Source: Oligoflexus tunisiensis (GTDB lineage Bacteria; Bdellovibrionota_B; Oligoflexia; Oligoflexales; Oligoflexaceae). From it: a DNA stretch of 64,000 nt. The number at the start of each line of letters is the position of its first letter. Position 1 is the stretch's first letter. The translations under genes were made by a program, and so were the position numbers. The stretch covers positions 1,039,345 to 1,103,344 of the forward strand of contig NZ_BDFO01000001.1 of NCBI RefSeq assembly GCF_001748245.1. Direction: 5' to 3'. Shown piece by piece: positions 1-7,681 of the stretch. The notes beneath the pieces were generated by a model. That model searched no databases. It had not been told where the DNA came from and worked only from the letters and a program-made list of their open reading frames with translations.

Positions 1-2283
1 GCTCTTGTTGAGGTGGACGCCGAGGCGGCAGGTGCCGCTCGCATCGTTAAAGCAGGTGCCCGAGGTATAATCAATGGCTCCGTCGCCATTCAGGTCCCTC
101 AGCACTCCCTCGGTCTTGATCCTATAGCCTTCTGATTCATTGAAGAAATACTTGTCGGGAAGTCCGTAGCCGGAATTCTGGAAATCGCTGCCTCCCAAAT
201 CGCGCCCATAGCCATGAAATACGGTCAGGTAGGGGTCACCAATATCCCAGTCCGTCCCACGGGTATAGTCAAGCAAGCCGTCGTTATTGAAGTCAAAAAG
301 AACGCCTTCAGTCTTGACTTCCCAATCATGTGACTTGTTATGGAAGAGCTTATCATCGAGATTGAAATTCTCGTAGCGATAGCCCCGGCCTGTGCCGTAG
401 TAGATACGGAGCCTGTTGGTCCCGTCATGCCAGACCGTTCCGCGTGTGAAGTCAGCAATACCGTCGCCATTGAAATCCTGAAACACGCCTTCGGTCTTGA
501 CCCTCCAGCCGTTTCCTTCATTCTTATAGACAAATTCCCCTGCGGGCATGCTGTAACCGGAATTGACAAAGCTGTGGCCTGTGCCATGGTAAATCATGGT
601 GTCACAGCCGCCCTCTTCCCAGCAGGTGGCGCGACTGAAATCCGTAATGCCATCGCCGTTCAAATCCTGGACGATGGCTTCGCCCTTAACGCGCCAGCCG
701 TCGTACTCATTGTGAAAGACCTTGAAGGGAAGTTCCCAGCCCGGGACCAGCTGGTAGCCGCGGCGAGTCCCTTTCCAGATTCTGAGATCGCAGGGCTTTT
801 CCTTATCCCAACAGGTTCCGGTACTGAAATCAGCCACGCCGTCGCCATTCAGGTCCTGCAGGATGCCTTCGGATTTGAAATTCCACTCGCCTTCACCTTC
901 GTTGAAAAAGAGATGTTTGGGAAGAGTCCAGCCTGATTCCTTGACAAAGCCATGGCCCGTTCCGCGCCAGATTTGAAGGTCGCAGGCCTGGCCATTCGGT
1001 GGGTTATTCTTCCAGCAGGTGGCGCGAGTGTAATCGGCGATCCCATCCCCATCGAGGTCCTGGAGGAGACCTTCCGTCTTGACTCTCCAGCCGGCGTATT
1101 CATTCTTGAAAACGTGTCCTGGCAGTTGCCAGCCGTCATAGGCATGATAGCCGTTACCGTTGCCTCGATAGATTTTAAGGTCGCACGGCAGGTTTTGATC
1201 CCAGCATGTGGCGCGGGTAAAGTCCACGATGCCATCACCGTCGAGATCCTGAAGGAGCCCCTCGGTTTTTACGTCCCAGCCATCGCGGTTATTGTGATAG
1301 ATCTTTCCTGGCAGATCAAAGGATTTGCTGGCGTTAAAACCCGGGTTGGGCTGGTTGTATTCAAACTCGGAAACCAGCAAACATTGGCCGCTGACGCTGC
1401 ACTCATCGATTTTTTTCAGGAGACTGGTCCGACTGGTTGCGCTGTTTATGTAGGAGAGTTTATAAGAGCGGACCAGTTCATTCGATGCGTTCACCTGAAT
1501 TTCACGGACGCGTTGGCGAACTTCCTGTCTGACTCCGTTGGCCCAGAGTGGCCTGTAATCGCTACGGTCTTCATAGATGAACTGGATGTTTTTCGTCGGG
1601 GCCAGACCGGTTTTACTGTTGCCGGTATAGGATAGGATTTTGGGAGTGAACGCATAATCCGAACGGTTATACTCCACGTCCCAGAAGTTTCCATTCTTGT
1701 CGGTCACCCGGTTCAGGGCCCAAAGATAGACATGGGCGCCATTGCCGGCAAACCGGATTCGCGCATTCTCGGTGGTTGCGAATTCGAGTTTCAAGCCGTC
1801 CCGGGTTCGCACGGTGAAGGAGCAGGGCCCGTTGCCACACACGCCTTCCGATTTGATATCGCTCCAGGTTTCACGCTCCGTTCGATAGCTCGTTCCGCTC
1901 TGGCCATAGGCGCCCGAAATGGCGATAAGCCTTTGACCCTGCATACAGAAGCGATCGTTGGCGTCATAGTTGATCGATCCTATCACGTTATCGCGGGCCA
2001 GGTCCCTGGCACAGCGCGTGATAAAACTCAGACCATTGATATTCCAGCCCTTGCCGAGAATTCCGTTATCGGATTGGCTGTTATACTCCAGCCTTATATT
2101 GGGATGCATCCCTGAGGTGCCAGGAGGCGCGACAATGGGTATGGTCAATGCCGCTTTTCCATCATCCGTGACCGAAAAGTTTCTGGTGAGATCCAAGGGC
2201 TGAGCCTGCCCCCAGGCCAGTCGTGCTCCCATCAGGAGGGACAGGGCGCACATCATGGCCGTTCTCAGAATTGCGACTGTCAT
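1..2283 (-). CDS. SpvB-like toxin-type protein with FG-GAP/VCBS repeats (3' end missing)
   Basis: An open frame starts at an ATG (2281-2283) and runs without a stop to the window edge, giving 761 codons of an unfinished gene. The start encodes a signal peptide ending near AWGQA. Next comes the SpvB (Salmonella virulence plasmid 65 kDa B) pattern, with ALTIPIVAPPGTSGMHP and then LEYNSQSDNGILGKGW. From about residue 345 there are seven copies of an FG-GAP/VCBS-like repeat (core KTEGLLQDLDGDGIVDFTR) at periods of 183-203 bp. Proteins with this N-terminus are often the scaffolds of Tc toxins or RHS-like polymorphic toxins, exported to the surface. The effector end, if there is one, lies outside the window. 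Function is inferred from family only. Confidence 0.85.
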   Translation of the reverse strand, partial: MTVAILRTAMMCALSLLMGARLAWGQAQPLDLTRNFSVTDDGKAALTIPIVAPPGTSGMHPNIRLEYNSQSDNGILGKGWNINGLSFITRCARDLARDNVIGSINYDANDRFCMQGQRLIAISGAYGQSGTSYRTERETWSDIKSEGVCGNGPCSFTVRTRDGLKLEFATTENARIRFAGNGAHVYLWALNRVTDKNGNFWDVEYNRSDYAFTPKILSYTGNSKTGLAPTKNIQFIYEDRSDYRPLWANGVRQEVRQRVREIQVNASNELVRSYKLSYINSATSRTSLLKKIDECSVSGQCLLVSEFEYNQPNPGFNASKSFDLPGKIYHNNRDGWDVKTEGLLQDLDGDGIVDFTRATCWDQNLPCDLKIYRGNGNGYHAYDGWQLPGHVFKNEYAGWRVKTEGLLQDLDGDGIADYTRATCWKNNPPNGQACDLQIWRGTGHGFVKESGWTLPKHLFFNEGEGEWNFKSEGILQDLNGDGVADFSTGTCWDKEKPCDLRIWKGTRRGYQLVPGWELPFKVFHNEYDGWRVKGEAIVQDLNGDGITDFSRATCWEEGGCDTMIYHGTGHSFVNSGYSMPAGEFVYKNEGNGWRVKTEGVFQDFNGDGIADFTRGTVWHDGTNRLRIYYGTGRGYRYENFNLDDKLFHNKSHDWEVKTEGVLFDFNNDGLLDYTRGTDWDIGDPYLTVFHGYGRDLGGSDFQNSGYGLPDKYFFNESEGYRIKTEGVLRDLNGDGAIDYTSGTCFNDASGTCRLGVHLNKS
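20..1270 (-). repeat. Seven tandem FG-GAP/VCBS-type coding repeats
   Basis: The Asp-rich loop (D-x-D/N-G-D-G-like, as in DLDGDGIVDF) recurs at about 79, 277, 460, 649, 838, 1041 and 1231, so the period is 183, 189, 189, 203 or similar (61-68 residues). Most copies carry a TRATCW-like segment followed by a Cys about ten residues later. The loops resemble calcium-binding blades of an integrin-type beta-propeller. Seven is a typical blade number for such propellers, but the array may continue past the window edge. Confidence 0.8.
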
Positions 2284-2645
2284 GGAATTCCCTTCACATT
2301 GCAGAGTTCTGGAAGTCCTGTGATTCAGATGACTGGTCTTCGGTCATGCATGCATGGCTTAAGCAAAAAGGATTGAGACCCGGACTTGCTTAAGGTCCTT
2401 GAAATGCAAGCATTGCTGCGTCACGGGATTTCGGTTGTCGAAATTTGGGTTGAATGTTGCAAGAAAATAACCATGAAATAGTCCAAGAATTCCACTTGGT
2501 TGGGCGGGGGCGGCGTCAGGGTCATGGACAGCGGCGTCAGAGTTTGAACGACTCCCTCAAAGCCTTCCTGGAAGCGACTTGCAGTTTCCTGACACCTGGA
2601 CCGTCCTCTGTCCGTGAACTCAAACCCCGGACGAGGAGTGAACCC
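2284..2645. other. Divergent intergenic region without a recognised gene
   Basis: This 362 bp stretch separates the divergent SpvB-like and protease genes and should hold both promoters. No confident -35/-10 pair was found. It contains a direct repeat GCGGCGTCAG at 2510-2519 and 2531-2540 (21 bp apart), and two nearby copies of the motif GCTTAAG around 2358 and 2394. An in-frame TTG-initiated extension of the protease back to 2454 exists but lacks protein-like features. Confidence 0.4.
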
Positions 2646-3596
2646 ATGTCCTTTAGAAAAATCTTTGCATTGATTGGTCTATTTCCTTTGATCAGCTGCG
2701 GCTCGGCCCAGCCTGAATCCGAATTGAATTTGGTTGGTGGCAAGCAGGCCAAAGCCACGCAGTATGGTTCAGCCGTTTATTACAAGATGCCCTCCGGTTT
2801 TTGTAGCGGCACGAAGGTGAGCAGTCGTCACCTGTTAACGGCAGCCCATTGTGTTGCGGACAGGAAAGGAAAAATCAAAACCAACCTTGCGGCAGGCACC
2901 ACGCTCCAGATTACCAACTTCCCGACACGCAATGAAAAGGATACGCGTCTCTGGCATTCAGGAAAGATCAAAGCGATTCATATTCAGGATGAATATGCGG
3001 CTGAATGCAGTGCCTCTGGCGTCGACTGTGGAACGTCCCTGGACGTCAAACTCCTGCCTCCCCCCGACATCGCCATCATCGAATTCACAAAGGATCTGCC
3101 CAGCCAATGGCCGACGGCTCAAGTGGATGTGAAAAATGTTCTGGACGGTGATACGGTCGACGTGGTCGGCTATGGCTGCGAAGCAGGTGTCAATGGCACC
3201 TTTAGCAACATTGTTCACAAGAAAATTGGTCAGGGCGCTGTGGTGAGTTCATACAAAATCAACGATTGGGGCAAGCACGTGGAAAAACCCAATCTTGATT
3301 TCTTCGCGAGTCGCTTCTTTTTGACTCCTGGTGTTCGCTATGATGGTCAGAGCAACCGGACGGGCTTTAGCCTTTGCCCCGGTGATTCGGGCGGTCCGGT
3401 TTACCGTGTGGGTCAGAATATTGTGGTTGGCGTGAATGCTGACTATACATTCTTCGATCCCGCAGATGGCTATGCTTCCATCAATATTCATACAAGGCTG
3501 ATCGATCCCTGGCACCGCAGCAGCATCGATCTGTGGCTGAAGAGTATTCTTCCGACCTCATCCTTCGTCTATTCAGGACAGAATCAAAGTCTTTAA
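2646..3596 (+). CDS. Trypsin-like serine protease (S1 family), lipoprotein
   Basis: 316 residues. The start at 2646 follows a GAGGAG Shine-Dalgarno and opens directly into a lipoprotein signal (hydrophobic segment, lipobox LISC). The mature part begins with a VGG-like trypsin N-terminus (NLVGGKQA). The catalytic triad is visible: H68 in LLTAAHC, D141 in PPPDIAII and S248 in CPGDSGGP. Paired cysteines suggest disulfides. It is expected to be a membrane-anchored or surface protease. The substrate is unknown, and no chymotrypsin-like or trypsin-like pocket can be assigned with certainty by eye. Confidence 0.9.
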   Translation: MSFRKIFALIGLFPLISCGSAQPESELNLVGGKQAKATQYGSAVYYKMPSGFCSGTKVSSRHLLTAAHCVADRKGKIKTNLAAGTTLQITNFPTRNEKDTRLWHSGKIKAIHIQDEYAAECSASGVDCGTSLDVKLLPPPDIAIIEFTKDLPSQWPTAQVDVKNVLDGDTVDVVGYGCEAGVNGTFSNIVHKKIGQGAVVSSYKINDWGKHVEKPNLDFFASRFFLTPGVRYDGQSNRTGFSLCPGDSGGPVYRVGQNIVVGVNADYTFFDPADGYASINIHTRLIDPWHRSSIDLWLKSILPTSSFVYSGQNQSL

Positions 3597-3608
3597 GAGC
3601 TGGTGGCA

Positions 3609-3629
3609 AAGCGGGCGCGAGGCCCGCTT
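3609..3629. terminator. Possible bidirectional hairpin between convergent genes
   Basis: The arms AAGCGGGC and GCCCGCTT form an 8 bp GC-rich stem with a five-base loop in the 38 bp gap between the protease and the small Cys-rich gene. There is no clear U-tract on either strand, so this is only a candidate terminator. Confidence 0.45.
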
Positions 3630-3634
3630 CACTG

Positions 3635-3967
3635 TTACTGCCAGCCTTGATCCTTGCATGCGACGGCACAGGCCGCTTCACAAGCTCGTTTGGCTGCTGG
3701 CTTGGTAAACCCTCCACAGCGCGGCGGATCATAATCGAAAGCCTCGCCGGTTCTCGGGCAGACGTAGCTGCCCCATGAGTCGCAGTCATCCCCTGTGGAA
3801 TGATCCAGTGCATCCCGCGCGGCGTCCTGCTCCGCTTTACGAGCCACCTCGACCACATGTTCATCGAGGTTCCAGTTGTCCACGCGAGTCAGGTCGACTC
3901 TCGTGTTGGCGCTCAATGCCGAACTCAACAGAATGCTGAAAACTCCCAGTAATTTGACAAAACGCAT
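3635..3967 (-). CDS. Small Cys-rich secreted protein of unknown function
   Basis: 110 residues, with the start taken at 3967 after an AAGGAGA Shine-Dalgarno rather than the longer frame opening at 4015. A type I signal peptide ends near SALSA. The C-terminal half holds six cysteines spaced as in a small disulfide-rich domain (segments DDCDSWGSYVC, RCGG, RACEAACAVACKDQGW). I do not recognise the family. It is convergent with the protease gene and could be an inhibitor or partner, but only proximity supports that. Confidence 0.7.
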   Translation of the reverse strand: MRFVKLLGVFSILLSSALSANTRVDLTRVDNWNLDEHVVEVARKAEQDAARDALDHSTGDDCDSWGSYVCPRTGEAFDYDPPRCGGFTKPAAKRACEAACAVACKDQGWQ

Positions 3968-4090
3968 GGATGTTCTCCTTGTGGTTGGAACATAAGGAAG
4001 AACGCGCGAATTCAAAAATTGCGGCGGTGCGCAGAAAAACTCAAGTTATTGGTAAGTTATACCGATAAAGGTCCAAAACTCAGAGGTCTT

Positions 4091-4747
4091 ATGGTACTCA
4101 AATGGATCATAATTTCCAGTTTCGCCATCACAGGCTCACTCTTCTATTTGTCCAGGCAGGGTGCTTCCAGCCAGATCAGACAGGCAGGCGAACCGCAGGC
4201 AGCGGTCGTGGAACCGGAAACAGCCGACAAGGCGCCGATCACCTCGCATCTTAAGCGCAGCCTCAAGACTCCGGAAAACGAAGCGCGGCCCGAGGCTCCG
4301 CATTATGCAGCCCTGCTGCCGCAGGGACAGGACCTCGCCGTCAGGAAAAAACCTCAGGATGCGACAGCAGAGTTTTACAGTGGCGTCGTTCGCCAGACGA
4401 TCCGCTCCTGCTTCGATGAACTTGTCAAGCGGCGCACAGCCATCTGGGAGGCTCGCGAGGGCGATGCGGAATTGTCCATTGAAGGCGAGTTTACCATCGT
4501 GGCAACATTCGCCGAGCATGAGCTGGTCTCGCTGCGTTCTCAATCAGCTGAGATCCGTGATGACAGGTTTCACAACTGCATCGAGACGGGGGCCAAGACC
4601 TGGACATTTCCGGACGTCATCTCCCGGCAGAAGACCTGGAATTTCCGCCACAGTTTGAACTTTGACGTGAACTATAACTATGATTGCAAGGACGGTGGTG
4701 CCGCTCTCCTGGGCGGCGGCCAACTCGGTGGCCGGAAGTGCTTTTGA
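4091..4747 (+). CDS. AgmX/PglI C-terminal domain-like membrane protein
   Basis: 218 residues. The start at 4091 follows CAGAGG and places a single membrane anchor (WIIISSFAITGSLFYL) at the N-terminus. A Pro/Ala/Glu-rich linker follows, then a C-terminal domain with the pattern CFDEL, GEFTIVATF, V-x-LRSQSAEIRD, C-IETGAKTW-FP. That arrangement is typical of the TonB-like AgmX/PglI C-terminal domain of deltaproteobacterial gliding and sporulation loci. The exact role is unknown. The stop codon directly abuts the stop of the convergent nitronate monooxygenase. Confidence 0.65.
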   Translation: MVLKWIIISSFAITGSLFYLSRQGASSQIRQAGEPQAAVVEPETADKAPITSHLKRSLKTPENEARPEAPHYAALLPQGQDLAVRKKPQDATAEFYSGVVRQTIRSCFDELVKRRTAIWEAREGDAELSIEGEFTIVATFAEHELVSLRSQSAEIRDDRFHNCIETGAKTWTFPDVISRQKTWNFRHSLNFDVNYNYDCKDGGAALLGGGQLGGRKCF

Positions 4748-5812
4748 TTATTTTCCCTGAACATCCGCGACCAGACGCTTCACGATCTCAGCCGCGGATT
4801 CCTCCCGCGCAAGCCTTATAGCCTGGCCGGCCCAGAGAGGGCTGAAATCAGTTTGCCCTTTGGCTTCGGCCGCGCTGCGTAGTGGCGCCAGGGCCGCCGC
4901 CGCATGCGGAAACTCAGGCACATCATGTGATATCGGCCCCAGCTCCCGAATGAGTCGATTGATCACGCCACGCGCCGGGCGCCCGGTGAAGATATTCGTC
5001 AGAACAGTCTGATCGTCCTGAGCGGACCGGAGCGCCTGCCTGTGGGCATTCGAGATGGTGGTCTCGGTCGCGAGCAGAAAAGCAGACCCCAACTGAACCG
5101 CGGCCGCACCCAAGGCGAAGGCGGCACGAATGCCACGCGCATCCCCTATCCCTCCGCTGGCGATCACGGGAATTTTAACGGCATCAACCACCTGAGGAAC
5201 GAGAGCCAGGGTCCCCACCTGGGATGCGACATCGCGGGCGAGAAAGGATCCGCGATGCCCTCCTGCTTCCGAACCCTGGGCTATGATTGCATCGCAGCCC
5301 TTTTTTTCCAGCCATTGGGCCTCTTCCACCGTCGTCGCGGAGGAAAGGATTCTGACCCCGCTGGCCTTGACACGGGCGAGCCAGCGCTCATCCGGCAATC
5401 CAAAATGAAAACTCACAACAGCCGGTTTGAATTCTTCAACGATGCGACAGGATTCTTCATCAAAAGGATTTCGCGTCGCTGCAGGCGTCCTGGCCTCCGG
5501 ATCCAATCCGAATTCTCGATAATACTTCTGCAGAACCGCCCTCCAGCGTTTGTCCTTTTCGGAATCGTAGGCCGGCGGCTGGTGGCAAAAAAAGTTGAGA
5601 TTGAAAGGGCCATTCCATTGGCTGCGTATGCGCTGGATCTCTTCACGCATCCTGTCAGGCGTCAGCAGCGCGCAAGGCAGGGAACCGAGGCCACCGCTCC
5701 GTGCGACGGCCAGAGCCAGGTCCGCCCCCTGCACGCCGGCCATCGGGGCTTGCAGAATGGGATGCTCGATACCAAGGAGCTGGATGATTCTTTGATCGGG
5801 CCAGTGGATCAT
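4748..5812 (-). CDS. Nitronate monooxygenase (2-nitropropane dioxygenase family)
   Basis: 354 residues, starting at 5812 with an AGGGAGGA ribosome site. It is an FMN-binding TIM barrel of the NMO family, recognised from the N-terminal PILQAPMAGVQG, the central IIAQGSEAGGHRG with the catalytic-type His, and IPVIASGGIGDARG plus GAAAVQLGSAFL for phosphate binding. It oxidises alkyl nitronates such as propionate 3-nitronate, a detoxification role. It is transcribed divergently from a TetR-P450 pair and shares a palindromic -35 region with it, so co-regulation is plausible but not shown. Confidence 0.9.
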   Translation of the reverse strand: MIHWPDQRIIQLLGIEHPILQAPMAGVQGADLALAVARSGGLGSLPCALLTPDRMREEIQRIRSQWNGPFNLNFFCHQPPAYDSEKDKRWRAVLQKYYREFGLDPEARTPAATRNPFDEESCRIVEEFKPAVVSFHFGLPDERWLARVKASGVRILSSATTVEEAQWLEKKGCDAIIAQGSEAGGHRGSFLARDVASQVGTLALVPQVVDAVKIPVIASGGIGDARGIRAAFALGAAAVQLGSAFLLATETTISNAHRQALRSAQDDQTVLTNIFTGRPARGVINRLIRELGPISHDVPEFPHAAAALAPLRSAAEAKGQTDFSPLWAGQAIRLAREESAAEIVKRLVADVQGK

Positions 5813-5862
5813 GCGTGTCCTCCCTCTTAAGTTGGCATGTCTGATGACTCTAGCGCCAAGGC

Positions 5863-5874
5863 TTGACAGGTCAA
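5863..5874. promoter_or_regulatory. Palindromic bidirectional -35 element
   Basis: TTGACAGGTCAA is a perfect inverted repeat (TTGAC-AG-GTCAA) that reads TTGACA toward the TetR gene and TTGACC toward the nitronate monooxygenase. For the minus strand a -10-like TAGAGT follows after 16 bases. For the plus strand the best -10 is weak (TAGTAC, 17 bases on) and lies inside the neighbouring palindrome. Confidence 0.4.
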
Positions 5875-5880
5875 CAAAGA

Positions 5881-5906
5881 TTAGTTAGTACACTTGTACA
5901 ATCTAA
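5881..5906. promoter_or_regulatory. Probable TetR operator palindrome
   Basis: The arms TTAGTTAGTAC and GTACAATCTAA are separated by ACTT and match at 9 of 11 positions. The palindrome ends 12 bases before the TetR start codon and overlaps the region expected to hold its -10. Size and position fit a TetR-dimer operator for autoregulation of the TetR-P450 unit. Confidence 0.55.
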
Positions 5907-5918
5907 GAAGAGGCTGTT

Positions 5919-6491
5919 ATGCGCCTTCGAATGGATGGAGAACAAACACGAGAAAATATCCTGACCGTAGCGTCAAAAATTTTTGCCCGGCATGGGTATG
6001 AAGGGACGTCTTTACGAATGATTGCCGCCGAGGCGGGGGTCACGTTCAGCGTCATCTCCCATCACTTTGGGGACAAGGCCAACCTTCTGGCGAAGGTCAG
6101 GGAGAAAGCGGAAAAGGATTTCCTTCTTATTTTTGAATCCTTGCTCTCGGACAATATCCAGACCTGGGATGACGTCATCGATGGCATTTTCAAGTTCTGG
6201 GACGCGGATCCGGATCGACTGCGCCATTACCTTTGGATGTTCATGGATGCCCAGATCCATGGCATCAGCACACCCTTTCACTTTGGAGCTGTGGAACAGT
6301 TCTTCCAAAGCCTCGCGAAAAAACTGAACCTGCCGGACGCGATCGAGGCCCGCAGCCTGATGATGATCATCACGGGAACCTGCCATCACTGGCTGATGCG
6401 CCAGTGGACACACACGAGCACGCCTTCCAAACAGCAGATCACAACCACCCTAAAAACCTTGCTGAATTCGCCAAGGAGACTTGAGTCATGA
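5919..6491 (+). CDS. TetR/AcrR family transcriptional regulator
   Basis: 190 residues, starting at an ATG after AAGAGG. The N-terminal 60 residues form a classic TetR helix-turn-helix (TRENILTVASKIFARHGYEG, then SLRMIAAEAGVTFSVISHHF, then DKANLLAKV). The C-terminal half is a helical ligand-binding domain. It overlaps the downstream P450 gene by four bases (ATGA), so the pair is translationally coupled. It probably represses its own operon through the palindrome just upstream. The ligand may be a P450 substrate, which is inference from gene order. Confidence 0.92.
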   Translation: MRLRMDGEQTRENILTVASKIFARHGYEGTSLRMIAAEAGVTFSVISHHFGDKANLLAKVREKAEKDFLLIFESLLSDNIQTWDDVIDGIFKFWDADPDRLRHYLWMFMDAQIHGISTPFHFGAVEQFFQSLAKKLNLPDAIEARSLMMIITGTCHHWLMRQWTHTSTPSKQQITTTLKTLLNSPRRLES

Positions 6492-7681
6492 ACCTCCAGC
6501 AACTCTTCAGTCCCAGCGCTCGCAAAAATCCCTATGACCTCTATCAAGCCTTTCGGGAATCGGATCCTGTTTTTTATTCCGAGGACTTCAACGCCTGGTT
6601 TGTCTTCGATCATGCCCATGTAAAAAGAGTGCTTTCTGATCACAGCATCTTTGGATCCGCCTTGGACAATGAGTATCACAAAAGTCCGCTCTGGATGGTC
6701 TTCACGGACCCGCCTCTTCATGCCAGACTGCGCTCGACTGTATCCTCCGCATTGATAGCGAAGAAAGTTCAAACCTTATCCCTTCCGTTGAAACAATTGA
6801 GTGCCGACCTTATCGCCAGTTTGAAGGGATTCACAGCCATGGACCTGGTCTCCTCCTACAGTGGGCCTCTGCCTATTTTTGCCATTTCCCAGCTGATGGG
6901 TCTGCCGCAGGAAGATTGGACCCGGTGCAAGCTCTGGAGTGAAAGCATACTCGGTCTCAGCAGAGTTGTTCAGGGTGGTCCGGACGCCCAGGTGGCCAGC
7001 GATCGCTACCGGAGCGCTCGCACCGAGATCGCGGATTATTTGTCAGGCATGAAGAGCAGGCGTGGGGCGCAGGTCTCCTCGATTCTGGATCATCTGTTGC
7101 TGGATGATGCGGGCCTGTCCTGGGATGAAGTGCTGGGCATGTTTGAACTCCTGATCTCGGCCGGGCATGAAACGACAACCAACCTGATCAGCAATGCGAT
7201 CGTCTGTCTGTTTGAAAACCCCTGGATTCGTCAGGAGGTGCAGAACGATCCGGATCTTTTGGAGGCCTGGGTTGATGAAACGCTTCGCTTCATGTCTCCC
7301 GTCCAGTATATGTACCGCATGACAAAACTTCCAACGAGCTTGAACGGGCACCAGCTGAAGCCTCAGCAGCTTGTCATTCCTGTTATAGGTTCCGCGAATC
7401 GGGATCCCCTGGTGTTCGATGAACCTGATGTTTTTAAACTCAGGAGAAAAGCCGATCATCTCGCGTTCGGGCACGGGATTCATTATTGCCTGGGGTCCAG
7501 CCTGGCCAGACTGGAGGCGAAGGTGGCCTTGAAGACCTTTATCGAGCATATCTCTGATTTTGAACTTGAAATGGATTCGTATGAACCCAATCCAGGGCTT
7601 CATACCCTGGGACCGCGCCGGCTCCTGATGCGCATCAAGGAACCCGCGGGCCAGGGGATGTGGAATCACTGTGGCAAGTGA
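6488..7681 (+). CDS. Cytochrome P450
   Basis: 397 residues, the usual length of soluble bacterial class I P450s (CYP107-like size). The I-helix oxygen-activation motif is AGHETTT (G226-H227-E228-T229-T230). The ExxR pair is E264 to R267. The heme loop FGHGIHYCLG places the thiolate ligand at C334. There is no membrane anchor. Ferredoxin and reductase partners are not adjacent. Coupled to a TetR gene, it is probably induced by its substrate. A long-chain acyl-CoA ligase lies immediately downstream on the other strand and its coding end overlaps this one by 16 bp, but a shared fatty-acid pathway is only a guess. Confidence 0.95.
   Translation: MNLQQLFSPSARKNPYDLYQAFRESDPVFYSEDFNAWFVFDHAHVKRVLSDHSIFGSALDNEYHKSPLWMVFTDPPLHARLRSTVSSALIAKKVQTLSLPLKQLSADLIASLKGFTAMDLVSSYSGPLPIFAISQLMGLPQEDWTRCKLWSESILGLSRVVQGGPDAQVASDRYRSARTEIADYLSGMKSRRGAQVSSILDHLLLDDAGLSWDEVLGMFELLISAGHETTTNLISNAIVCLFENPWIRQEVQNDPDLLEAWVDETLRFMSPVQYMYRMTKLPTSLNGHQLKPQQLVIPVIGSANRDPLVFDEPDVFKLRRKADHLAFGHGIHYCLGSSLARLEAKVALKTFIEHISDFELEMDSYEPNPGLHTLGPRRLLMRIKEPAGQGMWNHCGK

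Noticed and set aside
340..1635. Two plus-strand frames of 198 and 227 codons at the left edge
   Set aside because: They repeat with the same 190 bp period as the minus-strand FG-GAP repeats and are antisense shadows of the SpvB-like gene.
2454..2645. N-terminal extension of the serine protease
   Set aside because: The extension is basic and non-homologous, while the ATG at 2646 has a good ribosome site and begins a lipoprotein signal.
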